Notes: generated from the letters alone by a model not told the origin. Numbered from the stretch's first letter, positions 47,342 to 56,547 are shown. The stretch: 64,000 nucleotides of DNA from Marinomonas communis (GCF_004363305.1 NZ_SNZA01000002.1:186001-250000), one strand, 5' to 3'. Made by a program: numbers and translations.

Positions 47342-48775
47342 TTAGCTCCCACTGGAAGGCATCTCGACAATGATGTGTTTAAGCTCGGTGAACGAATGTA
47401 GACCATTGATGCCCAGTTCACGGCCGATACCACTTTGACCGAAGCCGCCCCATGATAGCTGTGGCAAGACGATTTGATCGGTGTTTATCCAGATCACGCC
47501 TGCACGCAGCTGATTGGCAATATCTAGTGCCGTTGCCTTGTCTTTGGCAACAACAGAGCCCGCAAGGCCGAACTCACTGTCATTGGATTTTGCAATCGCT
47601 TCATCAAGTGTCGAATACGGAGCCACACACAAGACGGGGCCAAAGATTTCTTCATTCCATAGCACGCTGCTTGTCGGTACATTTTCGTAAACCGTTGGCG
47701 AAACGAAAAAGCCCTCTTTCACCTGCCCACCGATAAGACAGGATAAGCCCTCTTGCTTTGCTTGAGCGAAGTAGCTTGAGACTTTGTCAAACTGCATAGC
47801 ACAACTCAAAGGCCCCATATCCGTGCTCTCCAGTAAGGGGTCGCCTAATGATAAAGCTGCAACTTTGTTTTTCAGTGCAACGAGAAATGGCTCATACAAT
47901 GAGGTATGAACGTGAACACGTGAGGTAGCAGAACACATTTGCCCAGCGTTGAAGAAAATTCCGTTCGCCGCCAATTGTGCGGCTTCATCGATGTCAGCAT
48001 CGGCACACACGATCAAAGAGGACTTCCCCCCCAACTCTAAACTCAAGTTTTTCAATGTCGGCGCGCTGGCCGCCATAATCTTCTGGCCAACACGCGTACT
48101 ACCGGTAAAAGACACCTTGTCGACTTTTGGGCTGTCGACAAGATATTGCCCCACCTCAGCTTCACCGAATACGATATTGAGTACGCCTTTAGGCAATTGA
48201 ATATCATCACAAATATCCGCCAATATACTCTCCGGCCAAGGCGATATCTCTGACGGTTTTAAAATCACCGTACAACCTGCAGCGAGCGCTGGTGCCAGCT
48301 TCCATGCGGTGGTCACCGTTGGAAAGTTCCATGGCACAATCAACCCAACTACACCTACGGGAGCGTAGTGCTTAATCGCACCATAACCTGTTCCTTCAAC
48401 CGCCTCAGGCAGTTCATTACCGAGACAGTTTGTGTCTAACAAACCTGCGTAATATTCGTAACACGCGATGGCATCTTCGACATCTAGGCGAGCTTCGACA
48501 ATCGGTTTACCAACACTCACGACAATACTGTTTGCAAGCGCCTCTTGGCGGGCTCGAAAGCCCTCTGCAATGCCTTTTAAATATTGCGCGCGAATGGCCT
48601 TTGTACTCTCTGACCAACCTTTAAAAGCGCGATGTGCAGCACTGATCGCCGTGTCAATCTGGTCCGTTGAAGCAGTCGGCATGGAGCCAAACGCTTGCTG
48701 TGAGAAGGGGTTGATCAGTGGTCGAGTTGTATCCGAATCAGTATGACGGGACTCAATGTAATGCTTCAAATTCAT
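47342..48775 (-). CDS. Aldehyde dehydrogenase
   Basis: This 477-residue NAD(P)-dependent aldehyde dehydrogenase has catalytic C281 (NAGQMCSATSR) and general base E247 (SLELGGKSS). VPWNFPTVTTAWKLAPALAAG, ILKPSEISP and VSFTGSTRVGQKI are the cofactor segments. It resembles betaine- and aminobutyraldehyde-type enzymes. Downstream of an NCS1 permease and a ureohydrolase, a role in oxidising 4-guanidinobutyraldehyde or 4-aminobutyraldehyde is plausible, but betaine aldehyde and others remain open. It follows the permease by 18 bp. Confidence 0.87.
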   Translation of the reverse strand: MNLKHYIESRHTDSDTTRPLINPFSQQAFGSMPTASTDQIDTAISAAHRAFKGWSESTKAIRAQYLKGIAEGFRARQEALANSIVVSVGKPIVEARLDVEDAIACYEYYAGLLDTNCLGNELPEAVEGTGYGAIKHYAPVGVVGLIVPWNFPTVTTAWKLAPALAAGCTVILKPSEISPWPESILADICDDIQLPKGVLNIVFGEAEVGQYLVDSPKVDKVSFTGSTRVGQKIMAASAPTLKNLSLELGGKSSLIVCADADIDEAAQLAANGIFFNAGQMCSATSRVHVHTSLYEPFLVALKNKVAALSLGDPLLESTDMGPLSCAMQFDKVSSYFAQAKQEGLSCLIGGQVKEGFFVSPTVYENVPTSSVLWNEEIFGPVLCVAPYSTLDEAIAKSNDSEFGLAGSVVAKDKATALDIANQLRAGVIWINTDQIVLPQLSWGGFGQSGIGRELGINGLHSFTELKHIIVEMPSSGS

Positions 48776-48793
48776 AAAACTATCCAGTCTCTA

Positions 48794-50080
48794 TTAAGCA
48801 ACAGCGTTGTTGGTCTTGAATGCCACTTTCGACAAGGTGAAATACAAAACGCCGGAAATAACGAAGGTAAACGCCGTGACAAATTCCAATGGGTGAACAT
48901 AAGTAAAGTACAACGAAGCAAACACACTAATCAGGTAAGCTAACAGTGCGCCATAACTGATGTTAACGCTCACGTCCTCTGCCATTGTTTTGTTGTTGAG
49001 CACGTAGTAATCCACCAGCATGATCGCAAAAACAGGGATCATGAAAGCGCCAACCAATAAGATCCAATCAAAGAACGACGCCATAAGCAGCTCTTGTAAC
49101 AGGGAGGCCAGCAATGCAACCGCACCAAATACAAATACCACTGCCTTAAAGGAAAATTGACGAGATAAAGACATCGCACTCATGGTGATACTGTAGAGCG
49201 TCATAATGTTGGTCGTAACAACCGATAGAAACATCACCAGTGCTGCTGCCGCCGCAAACCCAGGTGTTAACAGTTCAGAAGGATCATAAGTAGAAGGCTG
49301 ACCATTCAAAATAGAGATCGAAGCCACCAAAATGCCCAATCCCATCGCGACCAAGGTACCGACCATATAACCGATGGAAATACCTGCTACACTTGTCTTG
49401 ACCGATTTACAGTAGCGGTTGTAGTCACAAGGTAACGCCATCCAAGAAAACGCTGTCGCTAAGACAATATCGAATACGATGGAACCTGTTAGACCTGGCT
49501 CTTCTGATAAAGGCACCTCTTTTAGGTCGGTTAAACCGTTCATATCCAGCAGGTAATAGATAACACCCAACGCCAAGATCAGCATCAAACCTGACGCCCA
49601 ACCTTCAATCTTTTGAATCCCTGAATGCCCAAGCATGGTGACAAATAAGACAATACCCTGGGTAATGATGATCGACAGTACGATATGGTCGAACCCAAAC
49701 CAGATACTCAGCACTTTATTTAATGCGATACCACCTAAATAGCCTTGAATAATGCCCCAGCCCATCAATAGCACTAAGTTCAATGCGGCAAACGCCTTCG
49801 CCCCAGATGTTCCAAAGACATTGCGAGCATAAACAAAAGTGGTCAAGCCGGTACGCGTTCCAATGGCGGCAATCGATGCCAGTGCTATACAGCCAAAAAC
49901 GGAACCAACAAAAACAATGCTAATGGCAGAAATAGGGTCAACATCGGGAATAAACATCTGCCCAGTCATGACGGTTGGCACCACCAATGCGCCTGCTAAC
50001 CAAAGAAAGATTGTGCTAATTAAACCGACATTGCGCTCATTTGCGGAGCACGCGCTTACCGTATCGTGGGACTGACTCAT
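48794..50080 (-). CDS. NCS1-family cytosine/purine permease-like transporter
   Basis: A 428-residue polytopic carrier of the CodB-like NCS1 branch, with about 12 hydrophobic segments. Notable stretches are FLWLAGALVVPTVMTGQMFIPDV near the N-terminus, ALNLVLLMGWGIIQGYLGGIALNK and DIVLATAFSWMALPCDYNRYCKS. Genes of this type accompany ureohydrolase genes in pseudomonads, near gbuA. It probably takes up a guanidino compound or nucleobase. It lies between the ureohydrolase (162 bp upstream) and the aldehyde dehydrogenase. Confidence 0.85.
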   Translation of the reverse strand: MSQSHDTVSACSANERNVGLISTIFLWLAGALVVPTVMTGQMFIPDVDPISAISIVFVGSVFGCIALASIAAIGTRTGLTTFVYARNVFGTSGAKAFAALNLVLLMGWGIIQGYLGGIALNKVLSIWFGFDHIVLSIIITQGIVLFVTMLGHSGIQKIEGWASGLMLILALGVIYYLLDMNGLTDLKEVPLSEEPGLTGSIVFDIVLATAFSWMALPCDYNRYCKSVKTSVAGISIGYMVGTLVAMGLGILVASISILNGQPSTYDPSELLTPGFAAAAALVMFLSVVTTNIMTLYSITMSAMSLSRQFSFKAVVFVFGAVALLASLLQELLMASFFDWILLVGAFMIPVFAIMLVDYYVLNNKTMAEDVSVNISYGALLAYLISVFASLYFTYVHPLEFVTAFTFVISGVLYFTLSKVAFKTNNAVA

Positions 50081-50137
50081 AATAGGCCTCGTTCATTTGT
50101 GATATTTAAATATTATTTTTTGGCACACTTTAAAAGC

Positions 50138-50204
50138 CTGATGCTTATTTCTTCTGGGGAGGAGGGCTAGTTGCGAAACCCAATAGAAAGATAACAAGCA
50201 TCAG
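50138..50204. repeat. Spaced 9-bp inverted repeat
   Basis: CTGATGCTT (50138-50146) and AAGCATCAG (50196-50204) are perfect complements separated by 49 nt in the gap between gbuA and the permease gene. It may be an operator dyad or a long-loop RNA structure. Confidence 0.35.
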
Positions 50205-50242
50205 ACAAACTCTAAATTATTGTTATGTTTAGAAAAATGACG

Positions 50243-51193
50243 TTATCTGTAAGCAACGCCCGGTAAGACACAGAGCATTTCATACAGTAGATTGGCTGCC
50301 AGCTGAGAGGTATTCCCGCTGACATCATAAGGCGGCGACACTTCCACAAGATCCCCCCCGACAATGTTAAGCCCTTTACAACCGCGCACGATCTCTAGTG
50401 CTTGGATAGAAGTTAATCCCCCTACTTCTGGTGTTCCGGTACCTGGTGCCCAAGCAGGGTCAATACCGTCGATATCGAAAGAAATGTAGATTGGCGTATC
50501 GCCTACTTTTTCACGGATCTCTGCCATCAAAGGCTCAAGAGACTTATGCCAGCAATCTTCTGCTGTGTATAAGGTGAAGCCTTGCTGAGTTCCCCATTTA
50601 AAGTCTTCCGCAGAGTAGCCTTGTGCGCGTTGACCGATTTGAAACACACGATCGCAGTCCAGTAGGCCTTCTTCTACTGCTCGACGGAACGTCGTTCCAT
50701 GAGCAATTTTTTCACCAAACATATTGTCGTTGGTGTCCGTGTGAGCATCGATGTGAATCAAAGCCACGGGGCCATGTTTTTCTTTAATCGCACGTAAAAT
50801 GGGTAGCGTAAGCGTGTGATCGCCGCCCAAGGTCAATGGAATCAGCGAGTATTGGTTCAAGGCTTTGTAATACTGCTCGATGATGTCGACTGACTTAAGC
50901 AGGTTATAAGTGTTAATGGGCACATCACCGATATCCGCAACCGACAATGCATCAAAAGGCGCTGCGCCCGTCGCCATGTTATATGGGCGAATCATTACCG
51001 ACTCCGCACGGATTTGACGTGGACCGTAGCGAGTACCTGCGCGTTGCGATGTCCCCACATCCAAAGGAATACCTATGAAAGCAGCATCTAGCCCTTCCAG
51101 CTGCTCTGTAAACGGCAGTCTCATCATAGTGGCACGCCCTGCGAAGCGAGGGACATCGTTACCGCTTTGTGGTTGATGAAGTACTTTTTCCAT
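50243..51193 (-). CDS. gbuA: Guanidinobutyrase-type ureohydrolase (agmatinase/arginase family)
   Basis: A 316-residue Mn-dependent ureohydrolase. All six metal-bridging residues are visible: H126 (GGDHTLT), D149, H151, D153 (HIDAHTDTND) and D240, D242 (SFDIDGIDP). It matches Pseudomonas guanidinobutyrase and guanidinopropionase over nearly the whole length, including GTRYGPRQIRAESVMIRPYNM and CHELLED... replaced by EVSPPYDVSGNTSQLAANLLYEML. Expected reaction: 4-guanidinobutyrate to 4-aminobutyrate plus urea. Agmatine is less likely. It is divergent from a LysR regulator as gbuA/gpuA are in Pseudomonas. Gene symbol is moderate confidence; gpuA is the alternative. Confidence 0.78.
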   Translation of the reverse strand: MEKVLHQPQSGNDVPRFAGRATMMRLPFTEQLEGLDAAFIGIPLDVGTSQRAGTRYGPRQIRAESVMIRPYNMATGAAPFDALSVADIGDVPINTYNLLKSVDIIEQYYKALNQYSLIPLTLGGDHTLTLPILRAIKEKHGPVALIHIDAHTDTNDNMFGEKIAHGTTFRRAVEEGLLDCDRVFQIGQRAQGYSAEDFKWGTQQGFTLYTAEDCWHKSLEPLMAEIREKVGDTPIYISFDIDGIDPAWAPGTGTPEVGGLTSIQALEIVRGCKGLNIVGGDLVEVSPPYDVSGNTSQLAANLLYEMLCVLPGVAYR

Positions 51194-51344
51194 ATTGAAT
51201 TAACCTTAAATTTTTCTAGCGAAATGGGTTCTATAAATTGGTTAATTTCAATATTGTTAAATTAATATTTCTTGTTAAATAGCATATTTGAAAAAATTAC
51301 TTCACAAATTACTGAAGTAAAAACAACGAAGAGTTCACAACAAT

Positions 51345-52250
51345 ATGAAGCATAAAAGAGTCAACATTCGCCTACTCGAAGTTTTTGTGTCTGTGGTTCG
51401 CCATCAAGGTTATTCCGGAGCGCAGCAGGATCTAAACCTAACCACATCAGCAATCAGTAACTACATGAGCGAGCTGGAAGAACATGTTGGTTTTATCTTA
51501 TGCCGACGTGGGCGCTCAGGCTTTATGCTGACTGAAAAAGGTCAAAAGTATCTGCAATATGTGGAAACTTTTTTGGAAGAGTATGACCAACTCGAAAAGG
51601 CCTCCCTCGCGTTGGATGGCAATGAAGTGGGCGCCTTTAATCTCGCAATTTTAGATGCAACGGTGATGGACAAAACCCTCAACTTGCCTGAGATTTTGCG
51701 TGCGTTTCACGATGAATTTCCGGGAACTCAGTTAAATCTATTAACTCGTGGTCCACATGAGTTGGTTCAAGGGGTGCTGGATGAGCGCTTTGATGCAGCA
51801 ATTGGCACTTTCCCTTCAAAAGTTAGCAACTTAATCGACATCCCGCTCTACAAAGAACAGCACTGGCTCTATTGCAGCCACCAGCATCCCTTATTCAATG
51901 AGCATTTACCGTCTATCGAAGAAGTGAAAAAGTTCGGAGTGGTGAGTCGTAGCTATTGGAAAAGTGCGGATTTGAGAAAGCGTGGTTTTGGTTACAGCAC
52001 CGCGACCGTTGATACTATGGAAGCCCAGCTCGCTTTGATTCTTTCGGGAAGATACGTTGGCTATCTTCCCGAAAACTACGCCGAGCTTTACATGCAGAAA
52101 AATTTATTGAAACCCATTACCCCTAGTGAATTCGGCTTCCAAGCCCCCTTCTCCTTAGTCTTTAAACGCGGTCGAGCACGAGAGCTTCCGATCAAGAAGC
52201 TACGCGAATTAGCCAAGGAGCATGCACAAAAGTCTTACCGCAATGCTTAA
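51345..52250 (+). CDS. LysR-type regulator
   Basis: A 301-residue LysR protein. The winged helix covers residues 1-65 (NIRLLEVFVSVVRHQGYSGAQQDLNLTTSAISNYMSELEEHVGF...). The type 2 periplasmic-binding-like effector domain spans about 90-290 with PGTQLNLLTRGPHELVQGVLDERFDAAIGT. It is divergent from gbuA with 151 bp between them, matching the GbuR/GpuR position in Pseudomonas, so it likely activates the guanidino genes. Its 3' end overlaps the convergent EamA gene by 4 bp. Confidence 0.87.
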   Translation: MKHKRVNIRLLEVFVSVVRHQGYSGAQQDLNLTTSAISNYMSELEEHVGFILCRRGRSGFMLTEKGQKYLQYVETFLEEYDQLEKASLALDGNEVGAFNLAILDATVMDKTLNLPEILRAFHDEFPGTQLNLLTRGPHELVQGVLDERFDAAIGTFPSKVSNLIDIPLYKEQHWLYCSHQHPLFNEHLPSIEEVKKFGVVSRSYWKSADLRKRGFGYSTATVDTMEAQLALILSGRYVGYLPENYAELYMQKNLLKPITPSEFGFQAPFSLVFKRGRARELPIKKLRELAKEHAQKSYRNA

Positions 52251-53107
52251 GCAAAACGCTTTGCGCCCGCCACACACAGCACTGCGACTAAGGTGATCCA
52301 CAACATGGTCAGACTGATGCTTTCTTGCAGTAACCATGCAGCTAACACGAATCCAATAAATGGTTGAATCAATTGCAGCTGACTGACCGCTGCAATGCCT
52401 CCTAATGCCAAGCCTCGATACCAAAAGACAAAACCAAACAGCATGCTAAACAAGGATACATAACCTAAGCCTAGCCACGCTGACGTGGACACCTCTGCAA
52501 AAGAGCTTGGCCAAAGGATCAACGTCAATGGCAACATAACAGGGAGAGAAACCACCAAGGACCAACAAATCACCTGCCATCCACCTAGCACTCGTGACAA
52601 ACGTGCGCCTTCGGCATAGCCCATGCCGCATGCCACAATCGCCGCCAGCATCAGTCCATCACCCACCAAAGAGGCTTCGCCTGATCCTAGTGTTGCATAG
52701 CCCGCCACCAGCACCGCACCCACCAAAGAAAACAGCCAAAATGGCCAACTCGGGCGTTCGCCGCCTCTTAACACCGCAAACAATGCTGTGCAGATTGGTA
52801 GCAAGCCGACAAATACCACGCAGTGTGCCGAGGTGACGTATAACAGTGCGAAGCCTGTTAATAATGGAAATCCCACCACTACGCCCAAAGCACTCAATAA
52901 TAGCGTCGAAATTTGTGAGGCATTGGGACGAGGTTGTTTTAGTAAATACAAACATAACAACGCTAGGATTCCCGCAATCGACGCACGTGCAACGGTTAAA
53001 AATGTTGGGTCAAAGCCCTGTAAGGCAATTCGAGTAGCGGGCAATGAGCCCGCAAATGTCGTTACCCCAACAAAACCACTGAGCCAACCTTGAGTTGTTT
53101 TCTTCAT
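52247..53107 (-). CDS. EamA/DMT-family transporter
   Basis: A 286-residue membrane protein with ten hydrophobic segments and two EamA units, starting GWLSGFVGVTTFAGSLPATRIALQGFDPTFLTVARASIAG and ending AAVSQLQLIQPFIGFVLAAWLLQESI in part. It exports small metabolites. It is divergent from a MocR regulator 97 bp from its start and tail-to-tail with LysR (overlap 4 bp). The MocR protein is a likely controller. Confidence 0.85.
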   Translation of the reverse strand: MKKTTQGWLSGFVGVTTFAGSLPATRIALQGFDPTFLTVARASIAGILALLCLYLLKQPRPNASQISTLLLSALGVVVGFPLLTGFALLYVTSAHCVVFVGLLPICTALFAVLRGGERPSWPFWLFSLVGAVLVAGYATLGSGEASLVGDGLMLAAIVACGMGYAEGARLSRVLGGWQVICWSLVVSLPVMLPLTLILWPSSFAEVSTSAWLGLGYVSLFSMLFGFVFWYRGLALGGIAAVSQLQLIQPFIGFVLAAWLLQESISLTMLWITLVAVLCVAGAKRFA

Positions 53108-53237
53108 AATGTTCTCCCTTTATCAATCATCTTATAAAACCGAAAAAAGACTCTTAAAAGGAGACACAAACCGATACAATTTTAAAAAACTGTTATGGTA
53201 ATTTTTGCAATACAGTGAATTCACGAGGAGGCGTTAC

Positions 53238-54638
53238 ATGGCCCGCACAGGCACTTTAATCGAAGCGGTAATGGCAGATATTGAATCGAAAATCGCATCG
53301 CGGGCTTACTTGCCCAATACACGTTTGCCGTCGGTTCGCGCGCAAGCCAAAGCCATGCAAGTGTCTGTGTCTACCGTCGTTGAAGCTTATGATCGACTCG
53401 TTGCAGAAGGCTCTATTATTTCGCGCCCAGGAGCAGGCTTTTATACCTCGGGCCACATTGCGCCGTTAGACTTAAACCAAATTGGTCCTAAAGTCGCTCG
53501 TGAAATTGATCCGTTATGGGTGTCGAAAGAATCCTTGGAGGCTGCTCCAGATTCTTTGATGCCAGGCTGTGGCTGGTTGCCTTCTGAGTGGCTTTATCAA
53601 ACGGGGATTAAGCGCGCTTTGCGTCATCTCGCTAGAAGCAACTCCCCAGATTTAACTGAATACGCCTCCCCTAAAGGCTCTTTGGCCTTTCGGCAATTTC
53701 TGCAACGTCGTTTGTTAGGGCAAAATATCGAAGCCTCCTCGGAGCAAATTATGCTGACCGAATCCGGCACGCATGCCATTGATCTGATTGGTCGCTTCCT
53801 CCTCTCACCAGGTGATACCGTGCTCGTGGACGATCCTTGTTACTTTAACTTTCATGCCTTGCTAAAAGCCCACCGAGTGAACATTTTTGGCATCCCTTAT
53901 TCCCCCAATGGTCCAGATATTGAGTGTTTTGAACGAGCGTTATCGGAGTATCAACCAAGGCTTTATCTGACCAATTCTGGTGTGCATAACCCCACTGGCG
54001 CGCACTTAAGTCATAGCGTTGCTCATCGTTTACTGACATTGGCGAAAGCTTCCGAATTGGTGATCGTTGAAGACGATATTTTTGCCGATTTAGAAACCAC
54101 CCGTACGCCACGATTAGCGGCCTTTGACGGTTTAGATCAAGTGATTGAGATTGGTAGTTTTTCAAAAACAGTCTCCGCATCCGTACGTTGTGGCTACATC
54201 GCAGCGAAACAGGACTGGATCGAACAACTGGTGGATCTAAAGATAGCCACCTCTTTCAGTGGCAACCGTCTAGACAGTGAAATAGTCCTGCAAACGCTCA
54301 CCGACAGTGGCTATCGTAAACATATGGAGAGGCTTCACGGATGGCTCGCCAAGCAGCGTATCAGTGTTTCAAAACGACTAGTCAGCTTGGGAATAGAGCC
54401 TTGGATCCAACCAAAAGACGGCATGTTCCTATGGTGTCGTTTACCCACAGGAACGAATGCAACGCAATTGGCTCAAGATTGCTTAAGTAAAGGTGTAGTA
54501 CTGGCTCCAGGCAATGTGTTTAGCCAATCGCAAAGTGCTCATGATTACCTGCGTTTCAATGTCGCCCAATGCACAGATCCAAAGATTTTTGAAACATTGG
54601 AATGGGCGTTAGAGCGCCAAATGCAAGAAGGCCCCTAA
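53238..54638 (+). CDS. MocR-type GntR regulator with aminotransferase domain
   Basis: A 466-residue MocR/PdxR-type protein: an N-terminal GntR winged helix (about 1-75; RLPSVRAQAKAMQVSVSTVVEAYDRLV) joined to a fold-type I aminotransferase (about 105-460). The PLP-binding motif is GSFSKTVSASVRCGYIA with the SxSK lysine. TNSGVHNPTGA and VEDDIFADLE are the other cofactor contacts. Such regulators respond to PLP and amino acids. The ATG at 53238 follows GAGGAGG by 6 nt, and an upstream extension to 53205 is rejected. Divergent from the EamA exporter, its likely target. Confidence 0.9.
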   Translation: MARTGTLIEAVMADIESKIASRAYLPNTRLPSVRAQAKAMQVSVSTVVEAYDRLVAEGSIISRPGAGFYTSGHIAPLDLNQIGPKVAREIDPLWVSKESLEAAPDSLMPGCGWLPSEWLYQTGIKRALRHLARSNSPDLTEYASPKGSLAFRQFLQRRLLGQNIEASSEQIMLTESGTHAIDLIGRFLLSPGDTVLVDDPCYFNFHALLKAHRVNIFGIPYSPNGPDIECFERALSEYQPRLYLTNSGVHNPTGAHLSHSVAHRLLTLAKASELVIVEDDIFADLETTRTPRLAAFDGLDQVIEIGSFSKTVSASVRCGYIAAKQDWIEQLVDLKIATSFSGNRLDSEIVLQTLTDSGYRKHMERLHGWLAKQRISVSKRLVSLGIEPWIQPKDGMFLWCRLPTGTNATQLAQDCLSKGVVLAPGNVFSQSQSAHDYLRFNVAQCTDPKIFETLEWALERQMQEGP

Positions 54639-54650
54639 TTAGGAGCCTTC
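54627..54650 (+). terminator. Terminator at the end of the MocR gene
   Basis: GAAGGCCCCT pairs with AGGAGCCTTC (one mismatch) with a 4-nt AATT loop. It overlaps the stop codon and is followed by TTAAATCATTTT. The T run is interrupted. The convergent YjdM gene may share it. Confidence 0.5.
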
Positions 54651-54677
54651 TTAAATCATTTTAATTCGCTGAACAAA

Positions 54678-55013
54678 TTACGCTTTCTTAACGAACTTAG
54701 ATTTCAGCATCATGTCACCAGCGCCGTCGACTTTACAGTCGATGTCATGGTCGCCGTCGACGAAGCGTTTGATGGTCGCTTTCGTGCCGACTTTCAGTAC
54801 TTGAGAAGAGCCTTTTACTTTCAGGTCTTTGGTCAAGGTTACCTTGTCACCTTCCGCTAGCAGGTTGCCAACTGCGTCTTTTAGGATCAGCGCGTCTTCG
54901 TCTACCACTTCTTCATTCGGGTTCCACTCGTGAGCACACTCAGGGCAGATCAACATGGCCTGATCTTCATAAACGTATTCAGAGTTGCACTTTGGGCAAG
55001 CTGGAAGACTCAT
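54678..55013 (-). CDS. yjdM: Zinc-ribbon protein YjdM (PhnA family)
   Basis: A 111-residue protein with an N-terminal zinc ribbon whose cysteines are C6, C9, C23 and C26 ([16 protein letters not shown]). The C-terminal PhnA domain holds [28 protein letters not shown]. Historically labelled phosphonate utilisation, but its true role is unknown. It stands alone next to an RHH protein on the same strand, 84 bp upstream. Confidence 0.92.
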   Translation of the reverse strand: MSLPACPKCNSEYVYEDQAMLICPECAHEWNPNEEVVDEDALILKDAVGNLLAEGDKVTLTKDLKVKGSSQVLKVGTKATIKRFVDGDHDIDCKVDGAGDMMLKSKFVKKA

Positions 55014-55097
55014 ACTTCAATAACCTCAATAGAAATAGGGAATAATGTGCGCGGCATTATAACGCAATGACAATAACATGATAATGCTTTTGGCAAA

Positions 55098-55286
55098 TTA
55101 GCCTTTCTTAGGGGCTTCTTCTAGTACTTCTTTGGTGAAATCCACATCGTGATCTTCTAAATAACCACGTATCAGCTGACGCACCACTTGTGAGGGCGTT
55201 AAGTCTTTTTCAGCACATAGTTTCTCAAACGCCTTCTTTTTACGAGGGTCGAGCAATACAGTAAAACGGGCAGTTTTGCTTTCCAT
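55098..55286 (-). CDS. Small ribbon-helix-helix-like protein
   Basis: A 62-residue protein: MESKTARFTVLLDPRKKKAFEKLCAEKD (first strand and helix A), then LTPSQVVRQLIRGYLEDH (helix B). The strand, TPSQ turn and paired helices fit a ribbon-helix-helix DNA-binding fold such as seen in antitoxins and small repressors. No toxin is adjacent on the same strand. Target unknown. It is divergent from the COG0523 GTPase gene. Confidence 0.6.
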   Translation of the reverse strand: MESKTARFTVLLDPRKKKAFEKLCAEKDLTPSQVVRQLIRGYLEDHDVDFTKEVLEEAPKKG

Positions 55287-55509
55287 TAGGCATCCTTAGA
55301 ACGTCTATTCATTATCATTTGATTATAATACCCGATAAGGAATTTCATCTCTATACATTGTATTTTCTCCCTATAATCGCCATGAACAGGACAGGGTATT
55401 GAAGATCATGAAAAAACTGTCGGAATAGGGATAGTCCGCCCGCGTAAAACGTTTCAAACTATTCGTCATAGCCGTCGCCACCCGTACCATTGATAAACGA
55501 AGAGATTTT

Positions 55510-56547
55510 ATGAACGAGCAAGCCAACGCCATTCCTACCAACATCATCACTGGGTTTCTTGGTGTTGGCAAAACCACAACCATTAACGGGCTTTTGGCAA
55601 ATAAGCCCGAGGGCGAGTCTTGGGCAGTACTGGTCAATGAGTTTGGCCAAGTCGGCATTGACCAAGAAATGATGCCGAATGAAGAAGGCCTTCATATCAA
55701 AGAGCTAGCGGGTGGCTGTATCTGTTGCACCATGGGCGCATCATTAACCCCCACCTTGAAGTCTCTGATTGAACATGCGAAGCCCGACCGTTTGATCATC
55801 GAACCCACTGGAATAGGCCACCCGGAGGGGATTATCGATACGTTAATGGGGCCGTCTTTCAAGGACAAGCTCGACCTACGCGCCACCATTTGCATCCTTG
55901 ATCCCCGCTCGCTTGAACTGGAAGACGTCGCCAACAGCAATATCCTCCACGACCAGCTGAATTTATCCGATGTGGTAATTATCAATAAATGCGATATCGC
56001 AGAGCCAGAACTGGTCGAGTTTGTGGAAACCAGCTTGCATGGCATGTTTCCACCGAGACAGCATATTGGTCGAAGCATCAAAGGCGAGATCGACCCAGCG
56101 CTATTGGACTTGGTACGCAATGGTCAGCTTAAGGCACAATTTCCTGAAGCCCATTCTCATACTCATCATGATCACAGCCATTCACATAGCCATGATCACA
56201 CACATGAACACCATCACCATGAACCAGAAGCCATCGCAGAACCTGGCAAACCCATTCGAAAAACGGGCAATGGCAGTGGCTTATTCAGCTGTGGTTGGAT
56301 TTTCCATCGAGACGATTGCTTCGATTATTGGCAACTGGAAGAAACCCTAAACGGCATCGAAGGTGTTAGTCGCATCAAAGGGGTGATCCGCATTGGTCAT
56401 GCTTGGGTGTTCTACAACCGAGTGAACGATGAACACGACTTCGACAAAGTGGCTTACCGCCGCGATTCACGCATTGAAATCATCAGTCCACAAGAACTGG
56501 ATTGGGAAGCATTAGAACAACAAATGCTAGCCTGTTTGCAAAAATAG
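55510..56547 (+). CDS. COG0523 (CobW/ZNG1-like) GTPase with His-rich loop
   Basis: A 345-residue P-loop metallochaperone-type GTPase. Walker A is GFLGVGKTTTIN near residue 15, the metal-coordinating CxCC motif is GGCICCT with C70, C72 and C73, then VLVNEFGQVGIDQ, NKCD near residue 162, and a His-rich linker (about residues 214-238; alternating His with Asp/Ser/Thr) before the C-terminal CobW_C domain. Members such as YjiA, ZigA and ZNG1 deliver zinc or other metals under limitation. The exact metal is unclear. A poorly matched AT-rich dyad upstream could be a Zur site but is not convincing. Confidence 0.87.
   Translation: MNEQANAIPTNIITGFLGVGKTTTINGLLANKPEGESWAVLVNEFGQVGIDQEMMPNEEGLHIKELAGGCICCTMGASLTPTLKSLIEHAKPDRLIIEPTGIGHPEGIIDTLMGPSFKDKLDLRATICILDPRSLELEDVANSNILHDQLNLSDVVIINKCDIAEPELVEFVETSLHGMFPPRQHIGRSIKGEIDPALLDLVRNGQLKAQFPEAHSHTHHDHSHSHSHDHTHEHHHHEPEAIAEPGKPIRKTGNGSGLFSCGWIFHRDDCFDYWQLEETLNGIEGVSRIKGVIRIGHAWVFYNRVNDEHDFDKVAYRRDSRIEIISPQELDWEALEQQMLACLQK

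Noticed and set aside
50121-50137. TGGCAC-like sequence resembling a sigma-54 -24 element
   Set aside because: The GG to GC spacing is 14 rather than 12, and it points away from the gene that would need it.
55020-55380. Zur box near the YjdM, RHH and COG0523 genes
   Set aside because: AT-rich fragments such as TTATAA-like dyads occur, but none matched a Zur consensus well enough.
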